A DNA stretch of 5,320 nt, taken from contig JACNFS010000105.1 of NCBI GenBank assembly GCA_014384515.1, forward strand, positions 1-5,320, in the 5' to 3' direction. The position numbers and the translations under genes are program-made. Shown piece by piece: positions 1-5,320 of the stretch. How positions within the stretch are numbered: position 1 is the first letter of the stretch; every line of letters begins with the position of its first letter. The notes under the pieces are model-generated. The model saw only the letters and a list, made by a program, of their open reading frames with translations. It was not told where the DNA came from and made no database searches. The stretch comes from Dehalococcoidia bacterium (GTDB taxonomy: Bacteria > Chloroflexota > Dehalococcoidia > GIF9 > UBA5629).

Positions 1-1497
1 GGCCACCGTCTCTACTGCGTCCAGCCCCTGACACGGGCCGAGACCCACTACGCTACGGCGGAGTAGGAAGTCACTTACGGTGAGGGCGCTCTCCTCTTCT
101 ACGCTGTGCCGTACCTGGGACAGGATATCCCGGCAGTGGGGACAGATGGGCTGGCCTCCCCTGACATCCTGGCACGCCAAGTCCAGAACCTGAGAGAAGC
201 GGGAGCCATACAGGGTGGCGAGGTGGGCGACTGTCTCCACAGTGAGGCCGCTTTTCTGAGCAGCCTGCTCCACCCTTTCCCGCGGCACAGCCGGTGCTCC
301 GGGCAGGGAAGCTTCCGCAGTCCTACAGCGTACCCTCACACCAAGCTTTCGGCACACCAGATCCACCGTCTCCTCGGCTATAGCGCGGTAGCCGGTTATC
401 TTGCCTCCCAACACCGAAACGAAGCCGCCCACACCATCCCTCCGCTCATGGTCTGCAAGCTTGTGTTGGCGCGAGACATCCGACGCTCTCTTTGCCCCAG
501 AGCCAGCCAATGACCGTAGACCAGCGCTAGTGTATAAGATGTCCTCCATCTTGACAGCAGGGAAGGCTCGGCGAACCTCGGCCAACAAATAAGCCACGTC
601 ATCTGCCCCGGCATACACGGCATCCAGGTCCCCAGAGTAGTCGGTGTCGGTTGTCCCAATGAGGGAGTAGCCTTGCCAAGGGATTATGAAGAAAAGGCGG
701 CCATCCGCATGGGCAAAGCGGACCACGGCGTTGCGGGAGACTTGGGAAGTGAGGAGATGGATGCCCTTGGTCCGGCGCACCATAGGCCTGGCGCTGCTGT
801 GTAGCATGCCCCGCACACAGTCCACCCAGTGACCGGCAGCGTTGACCACGACGCGAGCGGCCGCCTCATACACCTCTCCCGATAGGACATCCCGTACCTG
901 CACTCCACACACAGTATTGCCGCTTCTGAGGAGCCCGGTAACCTCAGCATGGTTCACGACTAAGGCCCCGTGTTCGGCGGCAGAGAGGACGTTTTCCAGG
1001 CAGAGCCGCTCTGCAAATGGTACTTGACAATCGTAGTAGAGGTAGGAACCCACCAACCCCTCCAGGTCTAAGCCCGGCTCCAACTCCGAGGTCTCACGGC
1101 GCGAAAGCCGGTGGCAGGAGGGAAGAGTCTTCTCGAAGGAGAGGAGATCGTAAAGGTGCATACCGAACGCAAAGGCCACACGGTCTAAAGGTCGGGTTAT
1201 AGGTATAACGAAGGGAAGGGGATGCACCAGGTGAGGCGCGATGCCAAGGAGAATCTCCCGTTCCCGCATGTCCTGCCGCACCAAGCGAAACTCCAGTCCG
1301 CGCAGGTAGCGCAGGCCTCCGTGAATCAGGCGCGACGAACGAGACGTGGTACCGTAGGCAAAATCCTCCTTCTCCAGAAGCAACGTCTTGAGGCCACGTA
1401 GGGCTGCGTCGCGGGCAATGCCTGCCCCGATGATGCCTCCCCCCACCACAATCAAGTCAAAAGCCTCCCTGACGAGGACGTCAAAGTCTCTCTTCAA
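1..1497 (-). CDS. glpA/glpD: FAD-dependent glycerol-3-phosphate dehydrogenase, GlpA/GlpD family (C-terminus cut off by window edge)
   Basis: Oxidises sn-glycerol-3-phosphate to dihydroxyacetone phosphate using FAD and passes the electrons to the respiratory chain, usually at the inner face of the membrane. The frame is open for 499 codons from a TTG at 1497 to the window edge, with no stop. The Rossmann FAD motif VVGGGIIGAGIARD lies at residues 17-30, the family block TTSRSSRLIHGGLRYL at 50-65, and the second family signature GGKITGYRAIA at 364-374. The C-terminal region has C452-P-H-C455, then RRSVVGLGPCQG (480-491), resembling the BFD-like [2Fe-2S] end of anaerobic GlpA. The Cys expected shortly after CQG seems to be missing (LDA there). 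The TTG start is chosen because AGGAG sits 8 nt upstream and the FAD motif follows at the usual distance; no ATG lies nearby upstream in frame. It follows glpK by 20 nt, so the two are probably cotranscribed. Family assignment is firm; GlpA versus GlpD subtype is not. Confidence 0.93.
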   Translation of the reverse strand, partial: MKRDFDVLVREAFDLIVVGGGIIGAGIARDAALRGLKTLLLEKEDFAYGTTSRSSRLIHGGLRYLRGLEFRLVRQDMREREILLGIAPHLVHPLPFVIPITRPLDRVAFAFGMHLYDLLSFEKTLPSCHRLSRRETSELEPGLDLEGLVGSYLYYDCQVPFAERLCLENVLSAAEHGALVVNHAEVTGLLRSGNTVCGVQVRDVLSGEVYEAAARVVVNAAGHWVDCVRGMLHSSARPMVRRTKGIHLLTSQVSRNAVVRFAHADGRLFFIIPWQGYSLIGTTDTDYSGDLDAVYAGADDVAYLLAEVRRAFPAVKMEDILYTSAGLRSLAGSGAKRASDVSRQHKLADHERRDGVGGFVSVLGGKITGYRAIAEETVDLVCRKLGVRVRCRTAEASLPGAPAVPRERVEQAAQKSGLTVETVAHLATLYGSRFSQVLDLACQDVRGGQPICPHCRDILSQVRHSVEEESALTVSDFLLRRSVVGLGPCQGLDAVETVA

Positions 1498-1505
1498 ACT
1501 GCTTT

Positions 1506-1510
1506 CTCCT
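1506..1510 (-). promoter_or_regulatory. Shine-Dalgarno site of the glycerol-3-phosphate dehydrogenase gene
   Basis: AGGAG on the minus strand lies 8 nt before the TTG at 1497, inside the short gap after the glpK stop. It is the main reason for choosing the non-ATG start. Confidence 0.75.
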
Positions 1511-1517
1511 GTCTCGC

Positions 1518-3020
1518 TCAGCTTATGACCCAGCCGCGGGCACGCTCTACAGCGCGCTTCCAGCCTGCGTAGAGGGTCTCCCGCTCGTCGATAGACATTC
1601 TCGGTTCATAGGTCTCACCAGCGTGCCACTGTCTCGCAATCTCAGCGGTGTTGTGCCACAGGCCCACCGCCAGGCCAGCCAAGTAGGCGGCTCCAAGGGC
1701 AGTGGTCTCAGCCACCGCTGCCCGCTGAATCGGCACGCCCAGGATGTCCGCCTGGAATTGCATCAGGAACGCATTGGCGGTGCCTCCACCATCCACTCGC
1801 AGCAGGGGCACCTGGAGGTCGGCTTCGGCTCCCATAGCCTCTACGACGTCCCGAGCCTGGTAGGCGATTGCCTCCAGGGTAGCCCTTGCTAAATGTCCCC
1901 TGGTGGTACCCCGAGTGACGCCGACGATGGTACCCCGGGCATACATGTCCCAGTAGGGGGCGCCCAAGCCCACAAAGGCGGGGACGAAGTACACCCCGCC
2001 GCTGTCGGGGACAGAGCAGGCCAGGGCCTCGCTCTCAGCGGCGTTCGCAATCAGGCCCAGACCATCACGTAGCCACTGGACAGCGGCTCCGGTAATGAAT
2101 ATGCTCCCCTCCATGGCATAGGTCACTCCGTCTGCCAGTCCCCAGGCCAGGGTTGTGACTAGACCTTTCCGGGAGGGAACCGGCCTATTACCGGTGTTGA
2201 GCAGAACGAAAGAGCCCGTCCCGTAGGTGTTCTTGGCCATGCCCGCATCATAGCATGCCTGGCCAAAAAGGGCCGCCTGCTGATCGCCGGCCACGGCGCA
2301 CAGGGGCACCCGGGAATCCCCGAGAAGGCCAGCGACTGCCTCCCCGTAGACCTGACTAGAAGGCATCACCCGAGGAAGAACGGCTTCTGGTATGTCCAAA
2401 GCAGCAAGAAGTTCCTTGTCCCATTGAAGACTGTAGATGTTGAACAGCATGGTGCGGGAGGCATTGCTGTAGTCGGTGATGTGGATGGCACGCCCGGTGA
2501 GGTTCCAGATGAGCCAGCTATCCACCGTTCCGAAGAGGAGGTCCCCCTGTTGGGCACGGTGTTGCCCTTGGGCGATGTGGTCCAGGATCCAGCGAATCTT
2601 GGTGGCGGAGAAGTAGGCATCTACGATTAGCCCAGTCTTCTCCTGAATAGGCTGGCCCATGCCCCTTTCCTTCAACTCCTCGCACAGCGGGGCGGTGCGT
2701 CGGCACTGCCATACCACGGCGTTGCTCACCGGCTCCCCGGTGTAGCGGTCCCACACCACAGTGGTCTCTCGCTGGTTGGTTACGCCCACACCCCTCACCT
2801 GGGAGACGTTCACCGCCGCCTTTTCGAGGGCATCCCGGGCCACTGCCAGAGAGGTACGGAGAAGCTCTTGTGGGTCATGCTCTACCCAGCCGGGTTGCGG
2901 GTAAATCTGGCGCACTTCCTGGTAGGCGCTGGAGACCACCCGGCCCTTCTCATTGAAAAGAAGAGCGGTGCTTCCTGTGGTTCCCTGATCTATGGCTAGG
3001 ATATGGCCTTTGCCGCTCAT
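1518..3020 (-). CDS. glpK: Glycerol kinase
   Basis: Phosphorylates glycerol with ATP to give sn-glycerol-3-phosphate in the cytoplasm, feeding the dehydrogenase encoded 20 nt downstream. The protein is 500 residues from the ATG at 3020, close to the 501 or so of E. coli GlpK. Visible FGGY-kinase landmarks are the phosphate loop DQGTTGS (11-17), NQRETT with glycerol-contacting R84 and E85, YFSATKIRW (136-144), GTVDSWLIW (164-172), AGDQQAALFGQ with the catalytic base D246, NTYGTGS (264-270), GLGAPYWD (351-358) and the second family signature around RVDGGGTANAFLMQFQADI (408-426). All key residues align one position after E. coli numbering. A GTG at 3068 would add 16 residues, but it has no Shine-Dalgarno site, overlaps the possible -10 box, and the extra residues do not look like the family; the ATG is preferred. 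No histidine is seen in the 227-237 loop where HPr phosphorylates some Firmicute kinases. Assignment is very secure. Confidence 0.98.
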   Translation of the reverse strand: MSGKGHILAIDQGTTGSTALLFNEKGRVVSSAYQEVRQIYPQPGWVEHDPQELLRTSLAVARDALEKAAVNVSQVRGVGVTNQRETTVVWDRYTGEPVSNAVVWQCRRTAPLCEELKERGMGQPIQEKTGLIVDAYFSATKIRWILDHIAQGQHRAQQGDLLFGTVDSWLIWNLTGRAIHITDYSNASRTMLFNIYSLQWDKELLAALDIPEAVLPRVMPSSQVYGEAVAGLLGDSRVPLCAVAGDQQAALFGQACYDAGMAKNTYGTGSFVLLNTGNRPVPSRKGLVTTLAWGLADGVTYAMEGSIFITGAAVQWLRDGLGLIANAAESEALACSVPDSGGVYFVPAFVGLGAPYWDMYARGTIVGVTRGTTRGHLARATLEAIAYQARDVVEAMGAEADLQVPLLRVDGGGTANAFLMQFQADILGVPIQRAAVAETTALGAAYLAGLAVGLWHNTAEIARQWHAGETYEPRMSIDERETLYAGWKRAVERARGWVIS

Positions 3021-3195
3021 GGCAAGTTGCCACCCGAGTGGTCGTACATCCTGAGTAGTATAGCACACAGAAGGAAGGGCCGACAGCCATCAGGAACGGA
3101 TAAAACGTACTGTATTAAGCAGTTGGAGGAAACCAAAGGGGAGTAGACGGCTCAAGATAACTGGCAAATTCAGAAAAAGACCAGGGCTTACGAAA
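3021..3195. other. Intergenic spacer between the flavoprotein gene and glpK
   Basis: No convincing reading frame is seen on either strand here once the glpK ATG at 3020 is accepted. It holds the possible -10 box described separately and a short CCAC/GTGG inverted repeat at 3030-3041, just before the glpK start. No GC-rich hairpin followed by a T-run was found, so there is no visible intrinsic terminator for the upstream genes. GC content changes from high in the glp genes to lower in the upstream genes across this spacer. Confidence 0.6.
3057..3065 (-). promoter_or_regulatory. Possible extended -10 promoter for glpK and the dehydrogenase gene
   Basis: On the minus strand TGCTATACT matches the extended -10 pattern TGnTATAAT at eight of nine positions. 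It sits 36 nt upstream of the glpK ATG, so transcription would begin about 30 nt before that codon. No good -35 box lies 16-18 nt further upstream (TGTCGG at 17), which the TGn extension could compensate for. The match could be chance, but position and strand fit the start of the glp unit. Confidence 0.35.
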
Positions 3196-3318
3196 TTAAG
3201 GGCTTATTACCGCCGGGATAGGGTGCGCCTCGGCATCGATTTCCTTTATGTATAGGATACGATCCCCTTGCAGCTTCCCAATAGTCTCCGGCACGGAAGA
3301 AGTTCGCTTAACCTCTAA
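3196..3318 (-). other. Open -1-frame continuation of the flavoprotein gene (possible frameshifted C-terminus)
   Basis: The flavoprotein frame ends GCT TTT TAG. If the ribosome or the sequence slips back by one base in the five-T run (3317-3321), reading continues TTA GAG GTT AAG and remains open for 40 codons to a TAA at 3198-3196. The predicted tail starts LEVKRTSS, has LQGDRILYIKEID in the middle and ends PAVISP, a plausible protein-like mix. A 40-codon open stretch is not rare by chance, about one in seven for random codons, so this is suggestive only. Explanations are a one-base deletion in the homopolymer (real or sequencing), slippage at the stop, or simple decay of an old tail. No independent start with a Shine-Dalgarno site is seen for it; the in-frame GTG at 3294 lacks one. 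Confidence 0.35.
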
Positions 3319-4172
3319 AAAGCGGTTATGGCTTCAACTTTGGTTTCTGGGTAAATTTGGTCTGGTTTCGGCGGCATGGAATTGTAAACCCAGTTAATAG
3401 AGGCACTACCGCACCGGACGCCACCTATTCGTTGCGTTCCTTCAAAGACACCCCGCAGCAGGACATCCTCCATATCGAAGGACATACAGAAAAGGGCAAC
3501 TGGCGCGTTCGCCGGTATGGCTTTGATATCTTCGCCGAATACTGAGGCCGAGAATATTACATGTTCACTGCCAAAGCTCTGGGCCTGAATGACAGGAATA
3601 ATCATAGGATAACCGTCCTCTGCAACATACGCCAGGAATGTGAGATTCGTCATCTTATCTATGAGTTGACGAGTCCATAGGTTCAGTACGTCGTTTTCTC
3701 CCTTCTTTGCAGACAATGTCTTGGCCATAATGGTCTTTATCGCTCCCAGCACAACACTACCCATTGGAAGAGGCTCCATACCGTATTGTTCTACAAGGTC
3801 CATATAATACACCGTATGTATCCCAAAATAGGCATTGTAGCGAAACATGGGCGTGTTGTTCAATATGTCGAATTCCTTCCCACTTCTTTCTATATGGGTG
3901 AAGTTCGTCTTGCCGCGCCAGAGGTTCCTGTCAAGCGTCATGATGAGAAAGCCGGTTTTTGGGTTTTTCCTGATATTGACTTTGCTTAATCCCTGGGAAA
4001 ACTGCCCCCACACCACCTCCGTGGGTGTGCTGGCCCGCAGCGTGGAAATTAGGGTAAGATGAGGCAGCCCTTCTTCGTTTATGGTTGCAAGAAGTCCCAC
4101 CTTCATCTCTGGCTCGAAATTCTTCATATCTGACTCGGAAAAGGACTTGTAAATATTTTTTTGATTGTTCAT
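3315..4172 (-). CDS. Pyridoxamine 5'-phosphate oxidase-like (FMN-binding split-barrel) flavoprotein
   Basis: A cytoplasmic protein of 285 residues, with no signal peptide or membrane segment seen. The stretch at about 24-45 (VGLLATINEEGLPHLTLIS) is typical of the first strands of PNPOx-like split barrels, which bind FMN or related flavins. A second copy begins at about 177 (LTFLAYVAEDGYPMIIPV), and the parts that follow also pair up: 58-90 with FSQGLSKVNIRKN and LWRGKTNF, 212-245 with FGEDIKAIPAN and LLRGVFEG. The protein therefore looks like a tandem duplication of one barrel, longer than single-domain relatives of roughly 130-200 residues. The ATG at 4172 has GGGAG 6 nt upstream. It lies 23 nt after the activating-enzyme gene and is probably in the same transcript as the GRE. 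It could be a flavin reductase or electron-transfer partner, but no substrate can be named and true PNP oxidase activity is not implied. The C-terminus is uncertain because a -1-frame extension follows the stop. Confidence 0.82.
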   Translation of the reverse strand: MNNQKNIYKSFSESDMKNFEPEMKVGLLATINEEGLPHLTLISTLRASTPTEVVWGQFSQGLSKVNIRKNPKTGFLIMTLDRNLWRGKTNFTHIERSGKEFDILNNTPMFRYNAYFGIHTVYYMDLVEQYGMEPLPMGSVVLGAIKTIMAKTLSAKKGENDVLNLWTRQLIDKMTNLTFLAYVAEDGYPMIIPVIQAQSFGSEHVIFSASVFGEDIKAIPANAPVALFCMSFDMEDVLLRGVFEGTQRIGGVRCGSASINWVYNSMPPKPDQIYPETKVEAITAF

Positions 4173-4178
4173 ATCTGT

Positions 4179-4183
4179 CTCCC
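4179..4183 (-). promoter_or_regulatory. Shine-Dalgarno site of the split-barrel flavoprotein gene
   Basis: GGGAG on the minus strand lies 6 nt before the ATG at 4172, in the 23-nt gap after the activating-enzyme stop codon. It supports that start and separate ribosome entry. Confidence 0.65.
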
Positions 4184-4195
4184 GTATGTTGCTTT

Positions 4196-5230
4196 CTACG
4201 AATCCTCCATTTTTGTGGCGCCGGTTGCAATCACAATCTCCGGGTCAACACCCGACAGCTTTGCATATTGCTCCAGTTCACACAGCGCCGACTTGGTCAT
4301 AAGTGGCGTATCAGCATATTGCCAGGCAAGCCCCAGCCTTCGGTACTTATCCCGGCAAAGGTTGTTGAATGCACACAATTCCCATCGCTGAACGATACCC
4401 GCCAGATTTTGGGCGATAAAAGCGCCGATGCCGGTGATGTTGTCACATGAAGCAGTTGCTCCAGGAATCAGCGGCGTTCTAATCCACAACACTTTCTCAG
4501 GAGCCCGGTCGGCGATATAGTTACGGATATATAGAAGACTGTCAAACACCCTCTGGTTATGCTGTCCGGTGAAATCGTAATGCTTACCAGGGTCCACTTC
4601 CTTTAAATCAAACAGAACAGTGTCGACATAGGGCAACACCCTTTCAAGGCAATTGGTGGAGCACTCGCCGCAAGTATCAAGGGCTGTGTTGATTCCTTTT
4701 TCTTTCAGCCGGCGGAGTAATTCAACGACGAAGCTGCACTGCATGGTAGGCTCTCCTCCCGAAAGCGTAACACCGCCGCCTGATTTCTCAAAATAGGTCT
4801 GGTCTTTCATCAATTCATCAACAAGCTCATCCAAACTGATCCGTGTACCTAAAAGCTCCATGGCATTCGCAGGACACGCTTCAGCACACACACCACAGCC
4901 TGTACAAAGCTCACGATTGATAGAAACACCATGTTCCGTCTTAGACAGACACCCCTCGGGGCAAGTTTCGATACACGTTCCGCACCCTATACAACGGTTT
5001 TCCAGCCACTGCACTTGAGGCTCTACCGATATGCCCTCAGGATTCTGGCACCACGGGCAGCGCAGTGGGCACCCCTTAAAGAACACTGTGGTGCGTATGC
5101 CAGGTCCGTCTTCGGTGGAAAACCTTTGCACATGCAGTACAAGCCCCGTCTGGTTTTCTTCTGTATCCTCCGGGGTTGTGTCTTTTGTCACCGTGGGGTC
5201 ATCAAACACCGCGGTTCTATCGTTTCCCAT
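4196..5230 (-). CDS. Glycyl radical enzyme activating enzyme (radical SAM, PflA-like, with ferredoxin-type insert)
   Basis: Uses S-adenosylmethionine and a [4Fe-4S] cluster to form a 5'-deoxyadenosyl radical that abstracts hydrogen from the conserved glycine of its partner enzyme. The radical SAM motif C-x3-C-x2-C is at C54, C58, C61 (GCPLRCPWCQNPEG). It follows HVQRFSTEDGPGIRTTVFFK (33-52), a hallmark of this subfamily. An insert with two ferredoxin-like clusters follows: C80, C83, C86, C90 and C109, C112, C115, C119. The SAM-binding SGGEP is at 157-161, and RTPLIPG at 251-257 fits the family. The protein has 344 residues against about 246 for E. coli PflA, which lacks the insert; the insert is typical of activases for non-PFL GREs. 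The first 28 residues are acidic, poor in hydrophobics and not family-like. No clear Shine-Dalgarno site precedes the ATG, and the GRE stop is only 15 nt upstream, so translation may be coupled. The partner is almost certainly the GRE whose end lies at the window edge. Confidence 0.95.
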   Translation of the reverse strand: MGNDRTAVFDDPTVTKDTTPEDTEENQTGLVLHVQRFSTEDGPGIRTTVFFKGCPLRCPWCQNPEGISVEPQVQWLENRCIGCGTCIETCPEGCLSKTEHGVSINRELCTGCGVCAEACPANAMELLGTRISLDELVDELMKDQTYFEKSGGGVTLSGGEPTMQCSFVVELLRRLKEKGINTALDTCGECSTNCLERVLPYVDTVLFDLKEVDPGKHYDFTGQHNQRVFDSLLYIRNYIADRAPEKVLWIRTPLIPGATASCDNITGIGAFIAQNLAGIVQRWELCAFNNLCRDKYRRLGLAWQYADTPLMTKSALCELEQYAKLSGVDPEIVIATGATKMEDS

Positions 5231-5245
5231 ATCAAAACAGCATCA

Positions 5246-5320
5246 TCAAATTTGATGGCATTCACGAGCTATGATTTCAGTCTGCAATTCCCTACCGATG
5301 GCAGTAAAGTATGCATTATA
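5246..5320 (-). CDS. Glycyl radical enzyme, C-terminal end only (rest lies beyond the window)
   Basis: The frame is open from the right edge to a TGA at 5248-5246 and encodes 24 residues beginning YNAYFTAIGRELQ and ending ARECHQI. This matches the tail that follows the radical glycine in pyruvate formate-lyase-type enzymes: motif RVxGY then an aromatic-rich stretch, then a helix ending like EIIxR. In known GREs about 24-25 residues follow the glycine, so the radical glycine codon is expected immediately outside the window (5321-5323). Its activase gene begins 15 nt downstream, which strongly supports the call. The substrate class (glycerol or diol dehydratase, choline lyase, decarboxylase, arylsuccinate synthase, and so on) cannot be read from so short a tail; plain PFL is less likely because the activase carries the ferredoxin insert. 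Confidence 0.85.
   Translation of the reverse strand, partial: YNAYFTAIGRELQTEIIARECHQI

Noticed and set aside
181..210. A suspected frameshift in the dehydrogenase C-terminal region
   Set aside because: Careful re-reading of the bases gives TTC TCT CAG GTT, which keeps one frame through to the window edge.
106..513. A 135-codon plus-strand reading frame opposite the dehydrogenase gene
   Set aside because: It lies wholly antisense to a frame with clear family motifs, has no recognisable domain and no good ribosome site. High GC on the coding strand commonly creates such shadows.
3030..3041. CCAC/GTGG inverted repeat just before the glpK start
   Set aside because: A four-base stem is too short to call an operator or a translation-control hairpin.
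3021..3068. A GTG start for glpK that adds 16 residues
   Set aside because: It has no Shine-Dalgarno site and overlaps the possible -10 box, and the family begins near the ATG at 3020.
3070..3195. Search for an intrinsic terminator after the flavoprotein gene
   Set aside because: T-runs occur (for example before CTGAATTTGCC), but no GC-rich stem directly precedes them.
3183..3206. Direct repeat AGGGCTTA, two copies 16 bp apart
   Set aside because: Eight bases in two copies is within chance, and it has no associated element or symmetric operator form.
4085..4450. A 121-codon plus-strand frame across the flavoprotein/activase junction
   Set aside because: It is antisense to two well-supported genes and shows no family motif.

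Overview
The window carries five protein-coding genes, all on the minus strand, read from right to left. Three lines of evidence point to an anaerobic bacterium. There is a glycyl radical enzyme (GRE) system, which oxygen destroys. The radical SAM activase has the ferredoxin-like insert common in fermenting and other anaerobic bacteria. The glycerol-3-phosphate dehydrogenase has a C-terminus with GlpA (anaerobic) features. I cannot fix the phylum from the sequence alone; Chloroflexota or Bacillota would both fit, and this is only an impression.

Right half (about 3196-5320), lower GC: the last 24 codons of a GRE (5246-5320, starting just after the expected radical glycine), then its activating enzyme (4196-5230, 15-nt gap), then an FMN-type split-barrel flavoprotein related to pyridoxamine-phosphate oxidases (3315-4172, 23-nt gap). 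The tight spacing suggests one transcript. The GRE substrate cannot be deduced because nearly all of the enzyme lies outside the window. The flavoprotein stops at a TAG directly after a run of five T. The -1 frame then stays open for 40 more plausible codons, so the true C-terminus is uncertain.

Middle (about 3021-3195): a non-coding spacer with a possible extended -10 promoter for the glp genes and no convincing terminator.

Left half (1-3020), GC-rich: glycerol kinase glpK (1518-3020), then, after 20 nt with a good Shine-Dalgarno site, an FAD-dependent glycerol-3-phosphate dehydrogenase (1-1497). The dehydrogenase starts at TTG and runs off the left edge. Together these convert glycerol to glycerol-3-phosphate and then to dihydroxyacetone phosphate. 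No glycerol facilitator or regulator is visible.

The most interesting points are the uncharacterised pairing of a GRE and its activase with a duplicated split-barrel flavoprotein, the possible frameshift or readthrough at the end of that flavoprotein, and the mixed GlpD/GlpA character of the dehydrogenase C-terminus.
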